Shown: piece by piece, positions 14,711-21,189 of the stretch
How positions within the stretch are numbered: the stretch's first letter is position 1
Layout of the letters: each line of letters starts with the position of its first letter
Origin: Actinomycetota bacterium
GTDB taxonomy: Bacteria; Actinomycetota; Actinomycetes; S36-B12
DNA: 23,144 nucleotides
Assembly (NCBI GenBank): GCA_947472655.1
Contig: CANJCG010000010.1
Location: forward strand, 1 to 23,144
Reading direction: 5' to 3'
Notes under the pieces: generated by a model
What the model was told of the DNA's origin: nothing
Seen by the model: only the letters and a program-made list of their open reading frames with translations
Database searches by the model: none
Made by a program: the position numbers and the translations under genes

Positions 14711-15820
14711 TTAGTCGCGGGGGAGACCGAGAACGCGGTCACCAATGATGTTCTTAACGATGTCTGAAGTGCCTGCCGCGATCGTTGCCGATCGTGCTGA
14801 GAGATAACCAGACTTTGCGTCGTTATCGTCACCAGTAATGCCCTCAACTCCGGAAAGTTGCATGATCGTGGTGTCAACTTGCTGGCTTAACTCACTCCAG
14901 ACCATTTTGATAACTGACGATTCAGAGCCAGGTGCCACACCATCTGCAATTTTCGCAAGCATCTGCGCACCCATCATTCCGAGCACACGACTTTCTACGT
15001 AGTGCTCAGCAAGTTGATCTGAGATAACTGGAGAGACCGGGGAGTCTTGCTTGGTGACATCTTCAATCAAGTTACGGATTCGCTGCTCTAAGCGACCGGC
15101 AAAGACCGCCACACCAGCTCGCTCATGACCCAAAGTGGTCATCGTGACGTTCCAGCCCTCATTCAAAGGACCAATCAGATTTGCTACCGGAACCCGAACA
15201 TCAGTGAAGAAAACTTCAGCGAATTCAGCGCCACCGTTGATCTGCTTAATTGGTCGAACTTCAAGACCCGGTGTATTGATAGGTACCACGATTGCCGATA
15301 TACCCTTGTGCTTTGGTGCATCCGGGTCGGTTCTGGCAAGCAACTGCATGTGGGTTGAATACATGCCGTTTGAAGTCCACACCTTTTGCCCGTTGATAAC
15401 GAACTCATCGCCATCAATCACTGCCCGCGTGCGAAGCGAGGCAAGGTCTGAACCAGCGCCTGGCTCGCTAAACCCTTGGCACCAAAACTCATCGGTGTTG
15501 GCGATCCGCGCAACAGATTTGCGTTGCTCTTCAGTGCCAAACCTCATCAGTGTGGGCGCAACATTCTTAACGCCAATCATGCCAGGAATCTGCGGCACGC
15601 CAAATTGCGCAACAACATCTTCAATGGCCAGCATCTCCATCGTGCCAAGCCCACGCCCGCCGAATTCTTGCGGCCAGGTCGCAGTCGACCAGCGGCCTTC
15701 AGCCATCGTGCGCTGCCAGTCCAACTTAGCTTCCCAGAGTTCACCATCGGGCCACTTCGCGCTCCAAGCAGGAAATTCCTTGGTCAAAAACTCGCGTAGT
15801 TCTGCAAGTAGTGCTTCCAT
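14711..15820 (-). CDS. Acyl-CoA dehydrogenase subunit carrying the catalytic Glu
   Basis: A 369-residue acyl-CoA dehydrogenase. It shows WPQEFGGRG (49-57), the flavin/substrate motif FSEPGAGSDL (117-126), GQKVWTSNG (144-152), and Glu233 in LGHERAGV, the likely catalytic base. Near the end TIAAGTSDIVKNIIGDRVLGLPR is the conserved C-terminal segment. In contrast the RxQFGxxI and GGxG flavin contacts are replaced (SGVEGITGDD). It thus complements the neighbouring subunit, and the pair should form a heterotetramer that makes a 2,3-enoyl-CoA from a bulky acyl-CoA. The ATG at 15820 is taken as start; a GTG at 15838 overlaps the upstream stop (GTGA) and could be used by translational coupling, adding six residues. 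Confidence 0.94.
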   Translation of the reverse strand: MEALLAELREFLTKEFPAWSAKWPDGELWEAKLDWQRTMAEGRWSTATWPQEFGGRGLGTMEMLAIEDVVAQFGVPQIPGMIGVKNVAPTLMRFGTEEQRKSVARIANTDEFWCQGFSEPGAGSDLASLRTRAVIDGDEFVINGQKVWTSNGMYSTHMQLLARTDPDAPKHKGISAIVVPINTPGLEVRPIKQINGGAEFAEVFFTDVRVPVANLIGPLNEGWNVTMTTLGHERAGVAVFAGRLEQRIRNLIEDVTKQDSPVSPVISDQLAEHYVESRVLGMMGAQMLAKIADGVAPGSESSVIKMVWSELSQQVDTTIMQLSGVEGITGDDNDAKSGYLSARSATIAAGTSDIVKNIIGDRVLGLPRD

Positions 15821-15834
15821 TTTTGATCTCACTT

Positions 15835-16830
15835 TCACCTGAGTTGGTTTAGCATCACGTCGGTCGAGCGAATAAATCTCATTGCATCATTGAGATGCGT
15901 GCAGCCAAGTTCGCCACGAAGGTGCATCCGCACACCTTCGTCAAGCTGATCGGGGGTTCGGCCAAGGAGTAACGTTACGTGCTCGGCTGCCATTGGGCAA
16001 TCTCCCATCGGAAGGGTGCGAGCTGTGGCTTTGGCCTTCACAAGCACGCCGCTGCCATCGAGTTCACCCGTGACTACGTACTCGTGAAGTGCCCCATCAT
16101 CATCGACGGCGCGGTGTAGCGAATCTCGAAACCACATTTCAAGTTCAACACAATTATCAGCGGCGCGATAAATATCGAGCAATCGCCGACGCTGCATCGT
16201 TCCGAAAGGCACCTCATCCTCGAAATGCCAGGCCGGACCTTGGGTAACGAGTTCATGAATGGTCGGGGCATGCGGAAGCTCACCCAAAATATTTTGGTCG
16301 GTGGCGTTTGCCGAAATTCCTCCCGCGCGCCATCCAGCGCAGGTTCCGACCTGAGGGGAATTTGCAAGGAATCCCGGACTTTGAGGTGCCGACACAATGC
16401 GGCCATAACCGGCAACATGGCGCATCCCCGAGAGCTCATCAAGCATGCAGCCGATGAGCGAATTTGGGTCATAAGACTCTTCGAGTTTGGAAATGTGACT
16501 TCGAAAACCTGGACCGATATTTCGGCCTTTGAGATCTTGGGTCAGCGAGCGTCTATGCGAATCATCGCTCACGTCTATGGTCACGAGAGCACCCGCGGCA
16601 TCAGTGCGAGCCGACAATTGCGCCGAGTGTTCCCAACTGACCTTGCCTTGGGCATCAACCGCGATATCGCGCGCTATTCCGTTGAGCAGGATTCCACTAG
16701 CCCAGTCTGGATCAGGGGTGCCGTTGAGCGTGATGGTTCTACGCACTGAGTCTGGACGCAGAGCCCAAAGTTGAGGAAGGGGATTGTCCATGCCGCGCTG
16801 CAGGGGAACGCCAATGACCGAAGAACTCAT
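15835..16830 (-). CDS. DUF2889-family protein of unknown function
   Basis: A 331-residue soluble protein. I recognise the C-terminal half as DUF2889: RRRLLDIYRA (214-223), FRDSLHR (234-240), LHEYVV (248-253), LPMGDCPMAAEH (273-284), and the end GELGCTHLNDAMRFI (306-320). The N-terminal half has a parallel arrangement, with LKGRNIGPGFR (100-110) and SLIGCMLDELSG (124-135), so it may be an internal duplication around the two cysteines 128 and 310. No catalytic function is established for the family. The start is placed at the ATG at 16830 after GGAGGGG; a TTG at 16896 is possible but poor. It is the first gene of the dehydrogenase-thiolase operon, close to or overlapping the next gene, which implies a part in the same CoA pathway. 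Confidence 0.8.
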   Translation of the reverse strand: MSSSVIGVPLQRGMDNPLPQLWALRPDSVRRTITLNGTPDPDWASGILLNGIARDIAVDAQGKVSWEHSAQLSARTDAAGALVTIDVSDDSHRRSLTQDLKGRNIGPGFRSHISKLEESYDPNSLIGCMLDELSGMRHVAGYGRIVSAPQSPGFLANSPQVGTCAGWRAGGISANATDQNILGELPHAPTIHELVTQGPAWHFEDEVPFGTMQRRRLLDIYRAADNCVELEMWFRDSLHRAVDDDGALHEYVVTGELDGSGVLVKAKATARTLPMGDCPMAAEHVTLLLGRTPDQLDEGVRMHLRGELGCTHLNDAMRFIRSTDVMLNQLR

Positions 16831-16915
16831 CACCCCTCCAATCACGCCAGAATCCTCGAAGACTTTTGCTACCGAAACCCTAACGATATCAGTCAACCCT
16901 CAAGGGTCGGCGTGG

Positions 16916-18124
16916 TTATTTGAGAACTTCGCCTTCCTGCTTCGCATATCGAGGGAGCACCAGGGTTACGAGCACTACCAATCCGGCAGCAGAGCAGGCA
17001 GCACCAAATCCAAAGACAGCCCGATAGCCACCAAAGGCCGCGGCCAAGCCAACGACCAGGCCGCCTAACCCCTGAGAGATGTCAAAGAACATCGTGAAAG
17101 TTGAGATAGCGGAGGGGCGAACGCGATCGCTCACATCGCTAAGCACCAGAGCCATCAGGCCGGGATATTGAAGCGCAATACCGATAGCCAATGGCACGAT
17201 AGCAAGGTAGATACCAGGCCAACTCGGCGTCACTGCCATCACAACTAATCCTAAAATTATGCAGGATGTCGCCCAAATGCCAGTGTTGCGCGGGCCTACC
17301 CGGTCGGGGATCCGGCGCCCAAAGAGCCGCACCGATAACACAATTGCGGCATAAAAGAAGAACATCCACTGCACCTGGCTGGTGCCCAACTGCGGAGCAT
17401 ACAGAGGCAGAAAGGCTTGCATTCCCACCATTCCGACAATGCCGAGCGCCAAGACAGTACCTGGAAGCAAAGCGGGCAGGTAAAACCTTGCAGGCGGGCC
17501 AGCGCCCTCCTCGTCGTCATCGACCTCAATTTTCACATCAAAGTTACGTAAAGTCAGAACCGGCAACGCTCCAACGAAAGCGATGACACCCGCGGTGACG
17601 AACGCGATGCGGTAACCGGCAGAGTTATAAACAAGTTGACCGAGCACTGGCCCTAAAGCCAAACCGATATATGGAGCGACTGAAAACACGCTGGCAGCTT
17701 CCGCCCGTCGCCATTCACTCACCCATGCCATCACCGAAGACAGCATCGCCACCATCATCATTGCTTGTGCTCCGCCTAGAGCCAGCCGTAAAACAATCAG
17801 CACAATCACGTTTGGTGAGAACGGAATCATCGCCAAAGCTACCGCTCCGATTGTGGCACCAATGAAAATGATTGGGATCGCGCCGAACCTTGCGATTTGC
17901 GGTGTTATGAATGGGCGCACAGCAATTGCTGCGATCGCTTGGATAGCAACAACGAGGCCAATCTCGACATCGCTGCCACCCAATTCACGATGAACAAATA
18001 TTGACAGAATCGGCAGGGTCATACCGACACCAGTGAAGAAGGTGAAGGCTGCCAATAACACGAGAAAAAACTTCGGAGTCACCAATTTTTCTGTGTACGA
18101 ATCTTCCTGGCCAAGTGAGGACAC
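16916..18124 (-). CDS. MFS transporter, first of a tandem pair
   Basis: A 402-residue major facilitator with about 12 hydrophobic helices. It begins near the membrane with TEKLVTPKFFLVLLAAFTFFTGVGMTLPILSIFV. A motif-A-like loop, GRRIPDRVGPRN, follows the central helices. A charged cytoplasmic linker (DVKIEVDDDEEG) lies between the two six-helix halves. The GTG at 18124 is chosen because TGGAG lies seven bases before it, 29 bp after the end of the other MFS gene; a longer frame to 18205 would overlap that gene. The segment from QYPGLMALVLSDVSD to ISTFTMFFDISQGLGG is almost the same as in the neighbour, so the two are paralogues. Expected role: proton-coupled export or import of a pathway metabolite. 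Direction and ligand are unknown. Confidence 0.93.
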   Translation of the reverse strand: MSSLGQEDSYTEKLVTPKFFLVLLAAFTFFTGVGMTLPILSIFVHRELGGSDVEIGLVVAIQAIAAIAVRPFITPQIARFGAIPIIFIGATIGAVALAMIPFSPNVIVLIVLRLALGGAQAMMMVAMLSSVMAWVSEWRRAEAASVFSVAPYIGLALGPVLGQLVYNSAGYRIAFVTAGVIAFVGALPVLTLRNFDVKIEVDDDEEGAGPPARFYLPALLPGTVLALGIVGMVGMQAFLPLYAPQLGTSQVQWMFFFYAAIVLSVRLFGRRIPDRVGPRNTGIWATSCIILGLVVMAVTPSWPGIYLAIVPLAIGIALQYPGLMALVLSDVSDRVRPSAISTFTMFFDISQGLGGLVVGLAAAFGGYRAVFGFGAACSAAGLVVLVTLVLPRYAKQEGEVLK

Positions 18125-18152
18125 GACACAACTCCAGATCTTGAGAAAGAAA

Positions 18153-19346
18153 TTACAGCGCTGTAGGAGCGTGTCGTTTAGATGCCTCATACCTTGGTAT
18201 GACAACCAGCAACATGATGATCAGACCAATAAAGGCGCACAAAGCAGCAGATCCAAATACGGCTCGGTACCCAGCAACTGCGGCAACAACTCCAACAAAT
18301 AGCCCACCAAATCCTTGGGATATGTCAAAGAACAATGTAAAGGTTGAGATCGCGACGGGCCGATCACGTTCCGAGATGTCTTCAAGAGTCAGCGATAGCA
18401 AACCTGGATATTGCAGGGCTTGCCCGATGGCGAACGGAACAATCGCGATATAGGCCCATAGCGCGAACGGCGTTGTTGCGACTCCAGCCATACCGATGAT
18501 TAGGGCTGTCGTGGCCACGATGCTTGTTTTCTTTGGCCCCCATCTGTCTGGGAGCTTGCCCCCAGCGGTACGAAACAACAGCACAACCACGGCAAGGATA
18601 AGGAATGCGATCTGGATTTGCAGGCCCGGAATTTCAAGAGCGAAGAGTGGCATGAAGGCGCCAAATGACAGCATGCCCACAATGCCAAGTGCAATGACCA
18701 CTCCTGGCCAAACCGCACCCTTATAGAACCTTTTCGAAGCAATCTCCTGATTCATCAAATCAGCCGTCGTCAAGGGTTCAGTTTTGAGGAAAAGCATCGC
18801 AATAACGCCGACAGCTGCCACAATTCCGGCCAAGGCAAACGTGAATGTATAACCCATCGCGTGGAATATCAGCTGACCGATGAGCGGACCCACGCCCATG
18901 CTGATGTACGGCGCAACTGAAAACAAACTGATCGACTCACCCGCTCGATCCGCAGGAACCCACGACGTGACTGCAGTCAATGACCCGATAAATAAGACCG
19001 CGATACCAGCACCCAATAACAATCTGAGAGCGATCAACTGAAGGACACTATGAACTATTCCACTAAAACCCAATGAGATTGCGACCGCGATGATCGCGCC
19101 GATCAGGATTGGTTTCACACCCCATGTGTTGAATTTTGGCGTGATCCAAGGCCGAATAGCGATAGCGGAAATTGCTTGCACCGCGACAACAACACCGACT
19201 GCAACATCGCCTCCGCCCAAGCCATCCTTGACAAAAACGGGTAATACCGGTGTGACAATGCCGTTGCCGAGAAAAACTCCAAATGCTGCGGCGAGTAATA
19301 GCAAAAATTTCTGGCTCAGCAGTTTCTCACCTGCCAATTGATTCAC
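18153..19346 (-). CDS. MFS transporter, second of a tandem pair
   Basis: A 397-residue, 12-helix major facilitator. It opens EKLLSQKFLLLLAAAFGVFLGNGIVTPVLPVFV, has the motif-A-like loop GGKLPDRWGPKK, and ends in IPRYEASKRHAP. The GTG at 19346 follows AGGAGG with good spacing. It lies upstream of its paralogue by 28 bp on the same strand, so the two are cotranscribed and may form a functional pair or have diverged in specificity. The shared SVAPYI-GPL-GQL segment and the QYPGL-to-FDISQG block (near residues 320-355) are the best conserved. In Rhodococcus cholate clusters an MFS protein and an ABC importer move pathway intermediates in opposite directions, which is a useful analogy but not proof for this pair. 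Confidence 0.93.
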   Translation of the reverse strand: MNQLAGEKLLSQKFLLLLAAAFGVFLGNGIVTPVLPVFVKDGLGGGDVAVGVVVAVQAISAIAIRPWITPKFNTWGVKPILIGAIIAVAISLGFSGIVHSVLQLIALRLLLGAGIAVLFIGSLTAVTSWVPADRAGESISLFSVAPYISMGVGPLIGQLIFHAMGYTFTFALAGIVAAVGVIAMLFLKTEPLTTADLMNQEIASKRFYKGAVWPGVVIALGIVGMLSFGAFMPLFALEIPGLQIQIAFLILAVVVLLFRTAGGKLPDRWGPKKTSIVATTALIIGMAGVATTPFALWAYIAIVPFAIGQALQYPGLLSLTLEDISERDRPVAISTFTLFFDISQGFGGLFVGVVAAVAGYRAVFGSAALCAFIGLIIMLLVVIPRYEASKRHAPTAL

Positions 19347-19390
19347 GCCACCTCCTAGGCAATTACTCCTGCTGAACTCGGGTCCGCGAT

Positions 19391-19423
19391 CTTTGCATCA
19401 TCGAAACTTCCGATAGTGCAAAG
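19391..19423. promoter_or_regulatory. Inverted repeat in the MFS leader region
   Basis: CTTTGCA (19391-19397) pairs with TGCAAAG (19417-19423), and inside it ATCG (19400-19403) pairs with CGAT (19411-19414), leaving a 7-nt loop. It lies 45 bp upstream of the MFS start and could be an operator or leader hairpin. The whole 19347-19652 gap otherwise holds a livF terminator and, I judge, no gene; a weak promoter-like pair (TTGGCC, 16 bp, TAATTT on the minus strand near 19447-19474) is only suggestive. Confidence 0.35.
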
Positions 19424-19602
19424 CACTCCATTTGTTTGCCCACTGAAATTAGGCGCTTGATCGCATAGGCCAACATTTTCATTGCAATCCACGTCTATGA
19501 GTGCTGGGCGCCTGCACGAGACCGCCGATACAAACAACGTAATTTGCAACCTACGGATAGACGGCGCAACCGTCAACCGGTTTAGAAAAGCGGTGTAACA
19601 AG

Positions 19603-19639
19603 AAGCGAGGCCCGGATGTCAGTCATCCGAGCCTCACTT
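19603..19639 (-). terminator. Terminator after livF
   Basis: The arms 19603-19618 and 19624-19639 (core GAGGCCCGGATG with CATCCGAGCCTC) form a 16-bp stem with a 5-nt loop. On the minus strand its two non-Watson-Crick positions are G-U pairs, on the plus strand they are mismatches, so it belongs to leftward transcripts. It lies 14 bp after the livF stop and is followed by CTTGTT, a modest U-rich tail. Confidence 0.75.
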
Positions 19640-19652
19640 GTGATGTTCATAC

Positions 19653-20378
19653 CTATGCAGCGCCTTCAGATTCTCCGCTAAGGAAACCGCGAACGATGCC
19701 CTCGGCATTGCTGTCAGCAGGTCCATTCCACACTTCGTGCCCGTGGACCATCAACATTGCGCGATCGGCGAAATTCAATGCGCGGTCGATGTACTGCTCA
19801 ATGAGCAGGATCGTCACATTATTTTTCGCGCGTGCTGCAGATAGCGCGGTATAGATGTCATTGATCACCAAGGGAGCAAGGCCAAGAGAGAGCTCGTCAA
19901 CAACAAGCACATCCGGCTCAGTGATCAAAGCTTTTGCCACCGCAAGCATCTGCTGCTCGCCGCCTGAAAGGGTGCGTGCCTGCTGCTTGCGGCGATCTCC
20001 TAGCCTGCTAAACAATTCATAGGCGCTCTCAACAGCTGCTTTTGGATCCTTGGACAGTTTACGCGCACCAAGCATAAGGTTTTCTTCAACCGTCAAGGTT
20101 GGGAAAATTGCACGGCCTTCTGGCAGGTACGACAAACCACGCTGGGCGAGCAAGAACGGCTCAAGAGTGGTGACATCGTCGCCATCCAATAAGAAAGCGC
20201 CACTTGCGGGAGGAAGCAAACCCGCAAGTGCCTTGCCGATTGAGCTCTTGCCCGCACCGTTGGCTCCAAGGATCGTCAAGCACTCACCTTGAGCAAGCGA
20301 GAATGAAACGTTATCAACAGCGAGCGCGTCGCCATACTTGAGCGTGAGGTTTTTAACCTCAATCTTCGCGTTCGACAT
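19653..20378 (-). CDS. livF: Liv-type ABC transporter ATP-binding protein
   Basis: A 241-residue ABC ATPase of the LivF class. It has Walker A GANGAGKSS (38-46), the LivF-type segment YLPEGRAIFPTLTVEENL (84-101), signature LSGGEQQ (137-143), Walker B VLVVDE (157-162), and LLIEQ in the H-loop region where LivF proteins usually have Gln. It lacks the C-terminal extension seen in LivG. Its ATG directly follows the livG stop (TAAATG), with GGAGG inside the livG end, so translation is coupled. It powers the LivHM permease together with LivG. It is the last gene of the ABC operon, closed by a terminator. Nominal branched-chain amino acid specificity should not be assumed given the catabolic setting. 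Confidence 0.95.
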   Translation of the reverse strand: MSNAKIEVKNLTLKYGDALAVDNVSFSLAQGECLTILGANGAGKSSIGKALAGLLPPASGAFLLDGDDVTTLEPFLLAQRGLSYLPEGRAIFPTLTVEENLMLGARKLSKDPKAAVESAYELFSRLGDRRKQQARTLSGGEQQMLAVAKALITEPDVLVVDELSLGLAPLVINDIYTALSAARAKNNVTILLIEQYIDRALNFADRAMLMVHGHEVWNGPADSNAEGIVRGFLSGESEGAA

Positions 20379-21185
20379 TTAGTCCTCCACTGTTCCAAGG
20401 TAAGCGGTCTGCACTGCCTTGCTGGCGCGCATTTCTGCTGGCGTTCCACTGTCGATGAGTTGACCGAAGTCAAGAACGAAGACTCGAGAAGAGATAGCGA
20501 ACACTAATTCCAAGTCATGCTCAACCAAAACGATAGTGATATTTCGGTCCTTTGCTAGCGCCTTAATGACTTCACCAAGATGCTCAGTTTCTGCCCGGTC
20601 AAGACCAGCAGATGGCTCATCGAGCAACATGATTTTTGCGTCTGTTGCTAAACAGAGTGCAACCTCAAGCAAACGTCGTTGGCCCAAAGTGAGGTCTGAC
20701 GGGCCCTTATCACGATCTTTACCAAGGCCGAGTTCATCAATCAGCACGTCAGCTGAAGCAATTTCCGCTTGCGAGATTCCACGGGAAAAGAATGGGATCA
20801 AAGCCAAAATGAAGCTTCCAGTTGTCGCTAGCTTGCCAGCACGTACCTGCTTACCGGCGCGCATTGCCAAGATCACATGTTCACGCACCGTGAGTTCAGT
20901 TACCAACTGCGGTGACTGAAAAGTACGTGCCATCGCCATAGCTGCTCGCTTTTGTGGCGAAGCCTTGCTGACGTCAGATTGCCCAATAAAAATTGAACCC
21001 TCATTTTGCTCTAGCGTGCCTGACATGCAGCCGAGCATCGTGCTCTTACCGGCTCCGTTGGGTCCGATAAGCGCCGTGATCTCTCCCGGATTTGCATCCA
21101 TGCTGACTTTGTTAAGAGCTTGCACGCCGCCAAAGCGGATACTTACTCCATCAGCCCGAAGGGTGGTGTTAGTAGTTGTTGACAT
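20379..21185 (-). CDS. livG: Liv-type ABC transporter ATP-binding protein
   Basis: A 268-residue ABC ATPase of the LivG class. It has Walker A GPNGAGKST (41-49), the Q-loop in ARTFQSPQL (Gln90), a degenerate signature LTLGQRR (165-171), Walker B IMLLDEPSAGLD (185-196), and the switch His223 in VEHDLE. The region around residues 107-140 is longer and hydrophobic, as in LivG proteins. The start is set at the ATG at 21185, with AGGAG upstream, just 4 nt after the end of the permease gene; the longer frame to 21263 overlaps the permease. It forms the heterodimeric ATPase with LivF. Substrate range is set by the permease and binding protein rather than by this subunit. Confidence 0.95.
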   Translation of the reverse strand: MSTTTNTTLRADGVSIRFGGVQALNKVSMDANPGEITALIGPNGAGKSTMLGCMSGTLEQNEGSIFIGQSDVSKASPQKRAAMAMARTFQSPQLVTELTVREHVILAMRAGKQVRAGKLATTGSFILALIPFFSRGISQAEIASADVLIDELGLGKDRDKGPSDLTLGQRRLLEVALCLATDAKIMLLDEPSAGLDRAETEHLGEVIKALAKDRNITIVLVEHDLELVFAISSRVFVLDFGQLIDSGTPAEMRASKAVQTAYLGTVED

Positions 21186-21189
21186 CAGA

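Noticed and set aside
15135..15842. A 235-codon rightward open frame opposite the acyl-CoA dehydrogenase
   Set aside because: It is the shadow of a strongly coding minus-strand gene, Ser/Pro-rich with no domain and no ribosome-binding site.
19355..19576. A leftward 73-codon open frame in the gap between livF and the MFS genes
   Set aside because: It begins with TTG, has no ribosome-binding site, no recognisable domain, and overlaps the imperfect inverted repeat; I treat the gap as regulatory.
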